A stretch of 41,692 nucleotides of DNA from Candidatus Rifleibacteriota bacterium (lineage in GTDB: Bacteria > Muiribacteriota > UBA6191 > JACPRK01 > JACQZM01). A program made the translations under genes and the position numbers. This document shows, one piece after another, positions 1 through 7,956 of this stretch. The notes under the pieces were generated by a model. The model was not told the origin of the DNA. It worked only from the letters and a program-made list of their open reading frames with translations, and ran no database searches. Position 1 is the stretch's first letter; each line of letters begins with the position of its first letter. The stretch is taken from NCBI GenBank assembly GCA_016213885.1, contig JACQZM010000475.1, positions 1 through 41,692 on the forward strand. The letters run 5' to 3'.

Positions 1-213
1 CACAGGCGAGGGCGCCCCTCGGCGAGGGAGTGGACCCTCCGCCGGCTCGTGCCGCTGCGGCCCGATCACCGGGAGGAGCTCAAGAAACTCGCCGCCTCGA
101 TCGGAGTGGATCCGGCACAGAGTGCAGCGCTGCTGATCGAACGCGGGCTGGTCGAGCCCCCCTCCCGCCCGCGCCAGGAGCCGAACCAGCGGCAGGTTTC
201 ACCCAGTGGGTGA
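1..213 (+). CDS. C-terminal end of an unknown, RHH-like protein (partial)
   Basis: An open frame enters from the left edge and stops at TGA 211-213, giving about 70 residues. The readable part contains a charged helical stretch, LRPDHREELKKLAASIGVDP, followed by AQSAALLIERGLVEP, and ends in a polar Pro/Arg/Gln tail. Two short helices of this kind resemble ribbon-helix-helix or other small DNA-binding proteins, but that is only a resemblance. The amino-acid pattern looks coding (amphipathic helices, no low-complexity run), whereas the overlapping frames are Arg/Pro-rich. The start and most of the protein lie outside the window, so function cannot be assigned. Confidence 0.45.
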   Translation, partial: HRRGRPSAREWTLRRLVPLRPDHREELKKLAASIGVDPAQSAALLIERGLVEPPSRPRQEPNQRQVSPSG

Positions 214-271
214 AGCTGTCCGTCATGCGAGAGCCCCCCATCTTCCGCGGCTGGGTCATGGTTTCCGGCGG

Positions 272-301
272 TTGGCACGCTCGAGCGCTGGACGATATAG
301 G
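272..301 (+). promoter_or_regulatory. Candidate sigma70-type promoter for the macro-domain gene
   Basis: TTGGCA (272-277, 5/6 match to the -35 consensus) and TATAGG (296-301, 4/6 match to the -10) are separated by 18 bp. They lie about 50 bp upstream of the GTG start at 352, in the gap left by the preceding stop at 213. Found by eye only. Confidence 0.4.
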
Positions 302-351
302 GTACGCGGCCTCGATGGTGTTCCGGCGCCCGTTCGTGCTAGGTTGGGACC

Positions 352-924
352 GTGCGTGCCATCATCGGGACCCGGATGCTCGGGCTGCTCCAAGGAGACA
401 TCACGAAGGTGCAGGCCGACGCCATCGTGAACGCCGCCAACTCCCGCCTGATGGGCGGCGGTGGCGTCGACGGGGCGATCCACGATGCCGCTGGGACGTC
501 CGTGATGGACGAGTGCGCTCGGATCGGAAGCTGCCCGACAGGCAAGGCCGTGGCGACGAAGGCCGGCCGGCTCCGCGCACGGTGGATCTTCCACGCGGTG
601 GGTCCGGAATGGGATGACGGGAACCAAGGCGAGGCAGACGTGCTGGGGGCAACCTACCAGGCCTGCCTCACGCTTGCTGACGAGAAGGGCTGTGAGACGA
701 TCGCGTTTCCCGCGATCAGCACCGGCACCTATGCGTTCCCGCTGGGTCCTGCGGCAGAGGTGGCCCTCGACACGGTCGCACGGCACCTCGAGAAAGGGGT
801 CACGTCGGTGAAGACCGCCGTCTTCGTGCTGTACGATCACCGGGCGTTCGACACGTTTGCCCGGGTCTTGTCACGCCTCGCGACGGAACGGCAGTGGCCT
901 GTCGGCGACTGGGACACCCCCTGA
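352..924 (+). CDS. Macro-domain ADP-ribose / O-acetyl-ADP-ribose hydrolase
   Basis: The protein has 190 residues from a GTG start; an internal ATG at 376 would give the shorter form beginning MLGLLQGDIT and is equally plausible. It has the signature of the MacroD/YmdB class: GDIT near the N-terminus, then VNAANSRLMGGGGVDGAIH (ribose-binding loop), AVGP, and FPAISTGTYAFPL (phosphate-binding loop). Proteins of this family remove ADP-ribose from proteins or deacetylate O-acetyl-ADP-ribose in the cytoplasm. The length matches single-domain family members, with about 25 extra residues at the C-terminus. It is followed after 9 bp by a GIY-YIG gene, so the two are probably co-transcribed. No partner ADP-ribosyltransferase is visible nearby. 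Family assignment is secure; the exact substrate is not. Confidence 0.93.
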   Translation: MRAIIGTRMLGLLQGDITKVQADAIVNAANSRLMGGGGVDGAIHDAAGTSVMDECARIGSCPTGKAVATKAGRLRARWIFHAVGPEWDDGNQGEADVLGATYQACLTLADEKGCETIAFPAISTGTYAFPLGPAAEVALDTVARHLEKGVTSVKTAVFVLYDHRAFDTFARVLSRLATERQWPVGDWDTP

Positions 925-933
925 ACTCGCCTG

Positions 934-1368
934 ATGGCCTGGACCGTCTACATCATCCGCTGCCGGGACGACACCTTGTACACCGGCATCGCGACGGACG
1001 TGAAGGCCCGCTTGGACGCCCACCGGGAAGGCAAGGGTTCCCGGTACACCCGGAGTCGCCGGCCGCTGCGGCTGGTGTACCAGGAGCGGGTCCGTGATCG
1101 CTCCGCTGCTCTCCGCCGTGAGCTCCAGATCAAGCGGCTGTCTCGGAAGGAGAAGCTGGCCCTGATCGCTGGTGCTCGACGACGTCGCGGGGCTGACAGG
1201 GGTCAGCAGGGACGAGGATCGGGAACAGGGTCCGAGATGCTGTACTCGCGTCAGCCCACCCGGGCATCAGGAGAACCCCTATGGCCGAGACCAAGAGGCG
1301 AATCACGTTCGAGGAGGCCAAGTTGCTCTATCCCGATGAATGGGTCGTCTTCAGCGAGCCCAGGATGA
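934..1368 (+). CDS. GIY-YIG nuclease superfamily protein (YhbQ/UvrC-N-like)
   Basis: The first ~80 residues form a compact GIY-YIG domain. WTVYIIRC and LYTGI are the two halves of the signature, the helix with the catalytic Arg follows (DVKARLDAH), and a Glu lies in LRRELQIKRLSRKEK. Single-domain members are about 80-100 residues and are thought to nick or process DNA. After residue ~85 the predicted protein becomes a low-complexity Arg/Gly/Ser tail that runs 88 bp into the next gene (start 1281) in another frame. The functional protein therefore probably ends near 1190-1200, and the natural stop may have been lost by an indel. It begins 9 bp after the macro-domain stop, consistent with one transcript. 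Confidence 0.85.
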   Translation: MAWTVYIIRCRDDTLYTGIATDVKARLDAHREGKGSRYTRSRRPLRLVYQERVRDRSAALRRELQIKRLSRKEKLALIAGARRRRGADRGQQGRGSGTGSEMLYSRQPTRASGEPLWPRPRGESRSRRPSCSIPMNGSSSASPG

Positions 1369-1553
1369 ACCTGGAGATCACGACCTTCATCGACGGGGTG
1401 GTCTACTTCCACGGCAAGGACCACGACGAGGCGCTGGAGAAGTCCGCGGAGATTGACGGGGATGCGGCCGTAGACTTCACCGGGACCCGGCACTACGAGA
1501 GGATCATCCGGCACGAGGATGCCCAGGACAGCTCAACCGCTGAGGCTGCATGA
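1281..1553 (+). CDS. Small conserved-looking hypothetical protein paired with the aspartic protease
   Basis: This is a 90-residue acidic protein starting at ATG with a good ribosome-binding site (AGGAG, about 7 bp upstream). Its core reads FEEAKLLYPDEWVVF, then a hydrophobic strand-rich middle (ITTFIDGVVYFHGKDHDEAL) and AAVDFTGT. There is no signal peptide or membrane segment. It overlaps the following retropepsin-like frame (start 1519), so the two were probably translationally coupled. Small proteins with a YPDEWV-like opening do occur next to retroviral-type aspartic proteases; I recall this pairing but cannot verify it here. Function unknown. Confidence 0.7.
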   Translation: MAETKRRITFEEAKLLYPDEWVVFSEPRMNLEITTFIDGVVYFHGKDHDEALEKSAEIDGDAAVDFTGTRHYERIIRHEDAQDSSTAEAA

Positions 1554-1913
1554 GGGCCTGGTCTGGGTCACGGTCCTGGTCCAGACTACCCGGCGCACCC
1601 TCATGAGGGCCTGGTCTGGGTCACGGCCCTGGTCCAGACTACCCGGCGCACCCTGCGGGCGTTCAGCTTCGTCCTCGACCCCGGGAGCTCGCAGACCATC
1701 CTGAACAAGCGCACGGCCGAGCTCATCGGGTTCCCGGAGACCGCCAAGGAGGGTGACGCCACCTTCGACTCCATCACGGGTCCCGTCCCGGCCTACTGCA
1801 ATGGATGCGTCGAACAGAATCACAGACTCAGAAAAATCCACAGCGCTCGAGGTAGCCAGATTGACGGTCAGCATTCCGTCTACCGCCCCCTGGGAAAGCC
1901 ATTGAGAATGTAG
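1519..1913 (+). pseudogene. Retropepsin-like (clan AA) aspartic protease, frameshifted by tandem duplication
   Basis: The 5' part (from ATG 1519) reads HEGLVWVTVLVQTTRRT in one frame. After a 53-bp tandem repeat the sequence resumes in another frame as LRAFSFVLDPGSSQTILNKR, then TAELIGFPETAKEGDATFDSITG, stopping at TAG 1911-1913. FVLDPGSS matches the first active-site strand of retropepsin-like proteases (hhD-x-G-S/A), here with Pro at the variable position. Deleting one repeat copy restores a single frame from 1519, so the duplication is the lesion. The 3' end after about 1795 (NGCVEQNHRL onward) no longer looks like the family and probably marks a second break, where DNA of lower G+C begins. 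The gene overlaps the small hypothetical protein upstream. Confidence 0.7.
1549..1654 (+). repeat. 53-bp tandem duplication (two copies, 52/53 identical)
   Basis: Copies run 1549-1601 and 1602-1654, each beginning CATGAGGGCCTGGTCTGGGT; the only difference is T1574 versus C1627. Because 53 is not a multiple of three, the second copy shifts the reading frame of the protease gene in which it lies. Confidence 0.95.
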
Positions 1914-2345
1914 TTCAGCCCGGCCGGGTCAATCTCTGTCTTGCCGTCCGACCAATGGAAGATCGCTGGCCGTGGTAGTGGCGGAAGCCCGGGCGTACTA
2001 GGCTGGACGACTTTCAAGCCTGCGGCAGGAGCGTATCGGGGGCCGCGAGTGAAGAACTTGTTGTTCGCAGTGCCAACGACATACAGCCGCGAGTCCCCTT
2101 CTGGGTACATCATCTGGCGCACGGACGCGTTCACTGGCTGGTGGTCACATGGATTGTAGGATACCACCACGTCGAACGGGGGATGCACCTGTGAGGGGAG
2201 TCCGGCGAAATCAGCGAAAGTGAGGGCTTCAGCGTTTGCATGCATGTCGGCAGTATGGTCGCTCCAGGGCGCCTCGAGATTCGTCATCTCTGGCAAGCAA
2301 GAAGGGCCACTGCCGAGGTTCAGCATCCTGGGCTTTCGAGGCCTC
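1880..2345 (-). pseudogene. RHS/polymorphic-toxin C-terminal tip, methyltransferase-like (fragment)
   Basis: About 150 residues are readable, ending at a TAG (1880-1882). The fragment starts RMLNLGSG, a glycine-rich motif I of class I methyltransferase folds, continues with DVVVSYNPCDHQPV (motif IV-like position) and LYVVGTANNKFFTRG, and closes KTEIDPAGLNYILNGFP. A LNLGSG ... VVSYNP ... NNKFF arrangement is familiar from exchangeable C-terminal domains of RHS proteins, so this is probably the tip of such a toxin. No start codon with a ribosome-binding site precedes it. Upstream the frame breaks into an Ig-like fragment in a different frame. G+C is visibly lower than the surroundings. No immunity gene is recognisable downstream. 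Confidence 0.5.
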
Positions 2346-2815
2346 GACTCCTGAGAGGACGTTGCGGATCCGGACCGTGGCGGTGCCGTTCAGGACCACG
2401 TGATCCGGGGTGATCCGGACCGCCATCCCCGGAAGAAACGTGGGAAGCCGCGGTCCCTTGGACGATCGTCGGTCCGTGACCGGTGTGAGGGTGAACGACG
2501 CCTGCGCCACCGCGCGCTGGCCGCCCCTGTCCGCGACCTCCACGACCAGCCGATGCACTCCCGAGGCCAGCGGATTCGTCGTGGGTACCTGGTACGTGGC
2601 GCTCGCCGCGGACGCGCTGAAGGCGCTGGTCGTGTCCTGCTGGTCCAGGGTCGCCTCAAACGACCCGAGGTCGAGGCCGGCTCCCGGCGTCGGGTCGGAG
2701 AGCGAGACCTCGATGACCGGCGTGGCCGTCGCGATCGTTCCGCCATCGACCGGAGAGACGAACAGCAGGGACGCCGCGACCGTACTTGCGCTGTCCAGGC
2801 TCTCGAGAAGATCGA
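2335..2815 (-). pseudogene. Ig-like domain fragment of a large secreted protein (RHS-type remnant)
   Basis: Reading the minus strand through 2815-2335 gives a continuous beta-rich sequence without an initiation codon at its head: VSPVDGGTIATATPVIEVSL, then a Ser/Thr/Ala-rich strand region, ATYQVPTTNPLASGVHRLVV, EVADRGGQRAVAQASFTL, and finally VRITPDHVVLNGTATVRI. This is the pattern of bacterial Ig-like or fibronectin-like repeats in large surface or RHS proteins. It breaks at both ends: upstream of about 2815 it becomes Arg-rich noise, and downstream near 2335 it shifts frame into the methyltransferase-like tip. I interpret both as scraps of one collapsed gene, but they could come from two genes. 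Confidence 0.55.
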
Positions 2816-2947
2816 TTCGGCGCCTGCGGCATCGGCGCTCGGGCGCTTCTCTGCCACCGCCAACATCCGGTCGACTGGCCGCGTCAGCAAGCGGCGATCT
2901 CGCGTCATCACCAGGTGCGTCCGGCTCCCCGTCGGGTTCGACCGGGC

Positions 2948-2976
2948 TTGCCCGGATCCGCCGGATCCGCTACCAT
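2948..2976 (+). promoter_or_regulatory. Candidate promoter for the HAD phosphatase gene
   Basis: TTGCCC (2948-2953) and TACCAT (2971-2976) are spaced 17 bp apart, each matching its consensus at 4 of 6 positions. The start codon at 2986 lies only 10 bp past the -10, so a transcript from here would be leaderless or nearly so; no Shine-Dalgarno sequence is apparent. Confidence 0.3.
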
Positions 2977-2985
2977 GGATCGACC

Positions 2986-3675
2986 ATGCGATTGCTCCTG
3001 TTCGACATCGATGGAACGCTGATGCTCTCCGGCGGCGCCGGGGCCCGCGCCTTGACCGCGGCGCTGCACGAGGTCTTCGGCATGTCGGACGGGCTGGCCG
3101 GGGTGCGATTGAACGGCCACACGGACCGTCAGATCGTGGCCGACGCCCTGGCGCTGGCCGGGCTCCCGTCCCCGGCTTCCCCTGCCCAGCAGGCGCTCCT
3201 GGACGAGCGCTACGTGCACAACCTGAGACGGGAGATGCCGGTCAGCCCCAGGGCGGTGCTGCTGCCCGGCGTGACTGAACTGCTGCAGCGACTCGTCGAG
3301 GTCGGAGGCGTGGCGCTCGCTCTGCTCACCGGCAACATCGAGCCGGGCGCTCGCATCAAGCTCGAGCGGTTCGGGCTGAACCGGTACTTCCCGTTCGGAG
3401 CGTTCGGTACCGACTCTGCCGTGCGTCGTGACCTGGTGCCGATCGCCATCGCCCGGGGAGAAGAGAAGATCGGGGTTCGTTTCGACCGGAGCGACGTGGT
3501 GGTCATCGGCGACACGGAGCGAGACGTGGACTGCGGTCGCCACTGCGGGGTCAAGACGGTGGCCGTGGCCACCGGCGGCGTCAGCGTGGCGGATCTCCAG
3601 GCCGCCGGAGCGGACCTGGTGCTGCCGGATCTCGCCGACACGGCCCGGACCGTCCAGGCCCTGCTGACGGTCTGA
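2986..3675 (+). CDS. HAD-superfamily hydrolase, phosphoglycolate-phosphatase-like
   Basis: The protein has 229 residues and starts at the ATG that opens MRLLLFDIDGTL; the frame is open further upstream but that part is Arg/Ser noise. Motif I is DIDGT with nucleophile Asp7 and Asp9, motif II is LLTGN, a Lys lies in IKLERFGL, and motif IV is VVIGDTERDVDCG. A helical cap follows motif I, as in the Gph/phosphoserine-phosphatase-like branch. Such enzymes are cytoplasmic phosphomonoesterases using Mg2+; the substrate cannot be read from sequence. The length fits the family. It stands alone between the RHS remnant and the deacetylase pseudogene. Confidence 0.9.
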   Translation: MRLLLFDIDGTLMLSGGAGARALTAALHEVFGMSDGLAGVRLNGHTDRQIVADALALAGLPSPASPAQQALLDERYVHNLRREMPVSPRAVLLPGVTELLQRLVEVGGVALALLTGNIEPGARIKLERFGLNRYFPFGAFGTDSAVRRDLVPIAIARGEEKIGVRFDRSDVVVIGDTERDVDCGRHCGVKTVAVATGGVSVADLQAAGADLVLPDLADTARTVQALLTV

Positions 3676-3994
3676 GCCGGCCCCGGGAGGCGCGACCACC
3701 CGGATGACACGACCATCCAGAACATGATGAAGGCGCCTCCACGTCGAGGCGTCGTACACCCTCCGGGTCGGCTCGCCTGGCCATGTCACACGAACGGTCC
3801 GTCCGGGTCACCATCTGTGACGTCTCGACGCCGATCGATGGAAAAGTGCCTGAGAAGACCGTTTCCGACTCTGGCCTCCTGAAGCCGTCCGGTCCTTGGT
3901 CCGATCCAAAAAACCGTGGAGGCGACCGCTTTCTGTCTTTGCAGCGAAACCCGCAGCGTGATAGTCTGGCCCTTGGGGGCACCGGAGGAGAACT
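3676..3994 (+). promoter_or_regulatory. Intergenic region with possible promoter for the deacetylase locus
   Basis: This is a 319-bp gap without a convincing gene. It is poorer in G+C than its surroundings from about 3830 on, including an A-run near 3908. A weak pair, TTGCAG (3939-3944) and TAGTCT (3962-3967) with 17-bp spacing, lies ahead of a strong ribosome-binding site GGAGGAG (about 3984-3990) serving the TTG at 3995. Confidence 0.3.
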
Positions 3995-5105
3995 TTGGAG
4001 AACCGCTACAGATCAAGCCTCGAGAAGGCTGTTTGCGTCATTCTGGTAGTCCTCGCCGCCATGACCCGGTGTGCCGAGGCCTCCGGGGCGACGGCCAGGC
4101 TCGGCACGTGCGCCACCTTCGCCGCCCGGCAGACCACCCGCGCCGTCGGCGGCCAGAGCGCGGTCTCGTCGAGCGCGGCCCGGGCAGGCGCCCCGACGAT
4201 GCCGACCGTGGTCGATGACGCCATCGACTCGCTGGTCGCGCGTATCCGGACCCTCAGAGATCAGGTTCTGGACGACCCGGCGACCCGGGCCGCCCGGGTA
4301 CCTGAGGTCCGAGCAGGTCAAATCGACCTTCTTCCTGATCGGCAAGTTCGCCCGGAAGAGGCCGCAGGTGTGCCGGCAGATCGTGCAAGAGGGTCACGTG
4401 GTGGGAAACCACTGCGAGACTCACGCCCTCTGGAAAGGTCTGGCCAAGATCCCTTCGGACGCCGGCCTGAGAGACATCGCCGAGGGCCGCACGTCCATCG
4501 CCGGCAGCACCGGCGTGGACCGGATGGAGCTGTTCCGGCCGCCCTACGGCAGCGGCGGCGAAGATCCACGGGTGTGCGGCCTCATCGCCCAGCATCACTC
4601 CTGCTCGGTCATCTGGACGATCGACACGCTGGACAGCATGGGCGCTCAGCTGCCCAAGCAGATCGACAGGGTGCTGAAGTCGAACCGCCTGAACGGAGCG
4701 ATCGTGCTGATCCACGATCATTCCAGCACCTTGCTGGACCTCGTCAAGACGATCGTCCCGGCCCTGAAGCGGCGGGGCTTCCGGTTCGTGACGCTGCCGG
4801 AGCTGATCGCGGCTGGCGAGGCCAGGGTCCAGGCCCAGGAGCTGGCTGGGCTGATCACCGACTTCCAGGACGGGAAGGCGGTCGAGGCGTACCGGGCCGC
4901 GCTGGCCGCAGGGAAGGGCCAGTTTCGTGGGCTCGTCGCCAGGGAGGCGCTCGACCTGGCGTACATGATCGCCCGGGTGAACCCGAACGCCGGCCGCGCC
5001 GGAGCGGCCCTGGAAGAGATGGTCCGGCAGTTCCCGGCCCCGAGCAGGCCTGGCCAGGGCGACCGCGGATCGGCCGCCTCCGGGGGCTGCCCGCAGAGCG
5101 AGTAG
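3995..5105 (+). pseudogene. Polysaccharide deacetylase (NodB family), frameshifted; first catalytic motif lost
   Basis: A TTG start at 3995 with an excellent GGAGGAG site opens a signal-peptide-like N-terminus (KAVCVILVVLAAM). This frame is sensible to about 4290 and then turns to noise. The NodB domain continues in the +1 frame from about 4300: VKSTFFLIGKFARKRP, HCETHA (metal-binding H-x-x-x-H motif 2), RPPYGSGG (motif 3), WTIDTLDS (motif 4) and AIVLIHDHSS (motif 5), then a helical tail to 5105. The TFDDGP motif that should precede STFFLIG is missing, so a deletion plus frameshift fell on the catalytic aspartates. Family members deacetylate peptidoglycan or other amino-sugar polymers in the envelope. 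The next gene begins 7 bp downstream. Confidence 0.75.
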
Positions 5106-5112
5106 TCGCCCC

Positions 5113-5919
5113 ATGGGCATCGACTACCTCCTCGATCTCGACTGCGCCCCCAGGAAGCAGCTCGGGACGTCCGGGCTATTGGACGCTGCAAAGCTGTGCG
5201 AGTACGCCCGGGAGATCGAGGCTCTGGAAGCCCACGGCAGCGTGTCGGCCGCGGAACCGCTGAAGGTCGTGCGGATGGGAGCGGACTTCACGCTGGACGA
5301 AGAGACGCTCACGGTGTCCCAGCTGCGGTCGAGGGCGGCGGCGTTCGACGGTCACCGGGCGCGGTGCAACGGCTGCCCCGCCAACGTCTGCCAGCGGCTC
5401 CACGGTCTTCTCCGGCCGTTCGGCTGTCACGGCTCGATCCGGTACCCGCTCAGCCACGAGCTGGAGTTCCTGCTACAGGTCACCGCCAGGTTCGTCACGA
5501 CCCGCCTGCTCGACCAGCCTCCCGGGCAGCTCGTCCGGTTCGTGGTGGACAGCGGCATCACCGGCGACCAGGTCCGGAGCCTCCGGGAGCATGCCAGGGC
5601 CGGGCAGCCCGCGGTCCTCGTCAGGGAGGCGGCGCTTCCTTGCCCGTTCGTCGACGCCGATGGTGGGGAGACGACGATCGACACGGACCAGCTGCTCGAG
5701 GTGATCCTCTTCGGCGGCAAGATCGAGCCGCAGGTGGTGACCTATCTGCTCTCGCCGTTCTTCCAGGTCATGGAGAGCGTGGCCAGCATCGTCTCCCAGG
5801 AGAGCGACCTCCGTCGCAGGGAGCACCTGACCGATCCCGGGCTGGTCCAGCTGAGAGAGTTCGGCCGCGCCGTGGTCCTCGCCGGCGAGCTGGGCGTTCC
5901 GGTGCTGATCGACCGGTAG
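5113..5919 (+). CDS. Hypothetical protein with four-cysteine motif
   Basis: The protein has 268 residues starting MGIDYLLDLDC. A cysteine cluster C85-x2-C88-x4-C93-x11-C105 (CNGCPANVCQ ... PFGCHG) could bind a metal or Fe-S cluster; Cys11 and Cys29 lie further upstream. The following segment, IRYPLSHELEFLL onward, is a long helical and strand mixture with no signal peptide or membrane helix, so the protein is probably cytoplasmic. I do not recognise a named family. It sits 7 bp after the deacetylase and 22 bp before a Ser/Thr kinase, so it may belong to the same transcript and could be a kinase partner; that is inference from position alone. Confidence 0.8.
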   Translation: MGIDYLLDLDCAPRKQLGTSGLLDAAKLCEYAREIEALEAHGSVSAAEPLKVVRMGADFTLDEETLTVSQLRSRAAAFDGHRARCNGCPANVCQRLHGLLRPFGCHGSIRYPLSHELEFLLQVTARFVTTRLLDQPPGQLVRFVVDSGITGDQVRSLREHARAGQPAVLVREAALPCPFVDADGGETTIDTDQLLEVILFGGKIEPQVVTYLLSPFFQVMESVASIVSQESDLRRREHLTDPGLVQLREFGRAVVLAGELGVPVLIDR

Positions 5920-5941
5920 GTGATCCCGGGAGGAGATCCAG

Positions 5942-7843
5942 GTGAAGATCTCGCTGCCCGCCGACTGCGCGCGCCGCTACGAGCACCAAGAGCACATCGC
6001 CTCGGGGGCGTCCGGCGACGTCCATCTGTGTCTCCAGGTCGACCTGGCCAGGCCGGTGGCGGTGAAGCTGCTGAAGCCCGAGGCCCTGGGAGACGCCGAC
6101 CAGGTGGCCCGCTTCGTCGAGGAGGCGCGGATCTGCGCCCGTCTCGACCATCCGCACATCGTGGCCGTCCTCGACGCGGGCGCCGGGACCGGGATCCCAT
6201 GGGTGGCGTACGAGTACATCCCGGGCAGCTCGCTGCGCCAGATCCTGGAGTCGGAGCCGGTTTCGGTCGCCCGGGCCCTGGACGTGGCGATCCAGGTCGC
6301 GGACGCTCTGGCCGCTGCCCACCGGGCTGGCGTCATCCACCGGGACGTGAAGCCGGACAACGTGCTCGGTGCCGGCCCGGATCTGTTCAAGCTGACCGAC
6401 TTCGGGATCGCCCGGTGGACCGGCGCCGACCGGGTCCGGACCCGGACCGGCACGATCCTCGGGACGCCGGCCTACATGGCGCCGGAGCTCATCTCGCGGG
6501 GGGAGGTCAGCGCCCGGACCGTTCTGTACGCCCTGGGCGTGATGCTCTACGAGCTCATCTGCGGCGTTCCGCCGTTCGTCGCCGCAAGCCCGCTGGCCGT
6601 TCTGGACATGCACCTGAACGAGCTACCGGTGCCGCCGAGCCGCCGATGTCCCGCCGTTTCTCCCGAGGTCGACGGCGTCGTCCTGGAAGCGCTGGCCAAG
6701 GACCCGGCCCGCCGGTTCGCCTCGGCGGAGCTGATGGGGGAGGCTCTGTCCCGGCTCGCCGATCTCGCCCCCGGAGGCGGTGGCCGGCCGGCAGCCGGTC
6801 GGGCGGGTCCTGCCCGTCCGGTGGAGCCGACGGCTGTGCTGTCGAACGCCCCGGGACGATCCAAGACGACGGCGGCCTCCACCTGTTCCACCAGCGTCGG
6901 CCCGGGCGCTGGCGCCCCCCGGCGCAGATCGTCGAGAGGTCTCGTCGTCCTGGCCGTGGCGCTGTCCGCCCTCGCTGCCTCGACCTTCGGGATCCGGTGG
7001 ACGAGATCGGATCGAGGAGCGGGGCCGCCGGCTCTCACGGCCGGCGGCGCTTCCGTCCAGGGACCGTCTCCTGCGGCACCGGCAGAGCCTCCCCGGGCCA
7101 GCGCGACCCCGACAGGCAGCCGAGCCGGCACCCTCTCCACGACCAGGGACGCCGCCGACCTGCTGAGGGGAGCGGTCGACTGCTTCTGGCGTTACACGTC
7201 CCGGGTCGAGGTCCTCAAGGCCCAGAAAGATCGGATCCCGGCGTTGCGCCACCTGTTCAAGGTGAGCCACCGGGACTACGCCGACCTGATCCGCCGGAGC
7301 GAGGAGCCGGCGGACCGGACGCTGGTGCAGCAGCTGCGGAGGCTCGACAGAAGGTTGCTGGAGATCGGCGACCGGATCGCCCCCTCTCCGGGGGTCTCCT
7401 CGGCCCATGGTGACCATCTCGTGGCCCTGTGCTTCTACTTGCATGTCTACCTGGTGCACCGCGACTCCAGGATCCTGGCCCGGTTCCTGGACGCGGCCAG
7501 GAGATGGCAGAAGGCACCGGCGAGCTGGTTCGGCCACGCCGTGGAGGCGGCGGTGCGGCAGGCCGACCGCGGCCGGGGGGAAGAGGCCCTGGCGGCGATC
7601 GCCCGAGCCAGGGGGCCGGCACAGGCACACGGTCCGGGAGCGGCGGAGCAGCCGGACGACCCGGGTCTCTTCGCCGCGACGATGGCGCTCCGCTGGATCG
7701 AGCTCCGTGTCAAGCTCGACATGAATGATGCCGAGGCGCCCATGGCACGGGAGAGGGCCTGCCGGATCCTCGGGAGTCGAAGGGCGCTCTGGTCGTCGTC
7801 ACGGGCGGTCAGCCACCTTGCGGGCCTGCTGGGCTGCCCGTGA
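5942..7843 (+). CDS. Hanks-type Ser/Thr protein kinase with a transmembrane anchor
   Basis: The protein has 633 residues; the GTG start is preceded by GGGAGGAG. The kinase domain (about 15-275) has the Gly loop SGASGDV, VAVKLL with Lys42, helix-C Glu60/61, HRDVKPDN (catalytic Asp135, Lys137, Asn140), DFG 153-155 and the APE-type motif MAPE near 179-182. The subdomain IX aspartate, expected in SARSDLYALG, is Val194 here (SARTVLYALG), a one-base change from GAT to GTT that could weaken folding or activity. A Pro/Ala-rich linker follows, then one membrane helix (about 325-345, LVVLAVALSALAAS), leaving about 280 residues outside the cytoplasm as a helical domain I do not recognise. It would phosphorylate cytoplasmic targets in response to an envelope signal. 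Confidence 0.92.
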   Translation: MKISLPADCARRYEHQEHIASGASGDVHLCLQVDLARPVAVKLLKPEALGDADQVARFVEEARICARLDHPHIVAVLDAGAGTGIPWVAYEYIPGSSLRQILESEPVSVARALDVAIQVADALAAAHRAGVIHRDVKPDNVLGAGPDLFKLTDFGIARWTGADRVRTRTGTILGTPAYMAPELISRGEVSARTVLYALGVMLYELICGVPPFVAASPLAVLDMHLNELPVPPSRRCPAVSPEVDGVVLEALAKDPARRFASAELMGEALSRLADLAPGGGGRPAAGRAGPARPVEPTAVLSNAPGRSKTTAASTCSTSVGPGAGAPRRRSSRGLVVLAVALSALAASTFGIRWTRSDRGAGPPALTAGGASVQGPSPAAPAEPPRASATPTGSRAGTLSTTRDAADLLRGAVDCFWRYTSRVEVLKAQKDRIPALRHLFKVSHRDYADLIRRSEEPADRTLVQQLRRLDRRLLEIGDRIAPSPGVSSAHGDHLVALCFYLHVYLVHRDSRILARFLDAARRWQKAPASWFGHAVEAAVRQADRGRGEEALAAIARARGPAQAHGPGAAEQPDDPGLFAATMALRWIELRVKLDMNDAEAPMARERACRILGSRRALWSSSRAVSHLAGLLGCP

Positions 7844-7924
7844 GGCCGTGTCCCCTGGACGGACCGGCTCGGGAACCGCCCGGGCATCGAAGACGACGGC
7901 CACTCGTCGGATCGGGGGTCGGGC

Positions 7925-7933
7925 TGGTATAAT
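7925..7933 (+). promoter_or_regulatory. Extended -10 promoter element ahead of the site-2 protease gene
   Basis: TGGTATAAT (7925-7933) is a perfect -10 hexamer with a TGn extension, 24 bp before the ATG at 7957. No good -35 is visible at 16-18 bp spacing, as expected for extended -10 promoters. It lies in the 113-bp gap after the kinase gene, so the downstream genes form a separate unit. Confidence 0.5.
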
Positions 7934-7956
7934 GAGCCTTCGAGAGGACGTCACAC

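Noticed and set aside
2410..2985. Upstream extension of the HAD phosphatase frame
   Set aside because: The extension is Ser/Arg-rich and lies antisense to the Ig-like fragment; the family N-terminus begins exactly at ATG 2986.
5920..7413. Plus-strand frame overlapping the kinase gene in another phase
   Set aside because: It is Arg/Gly/Pro noise; the kinase frame carries all Hanks motifs.
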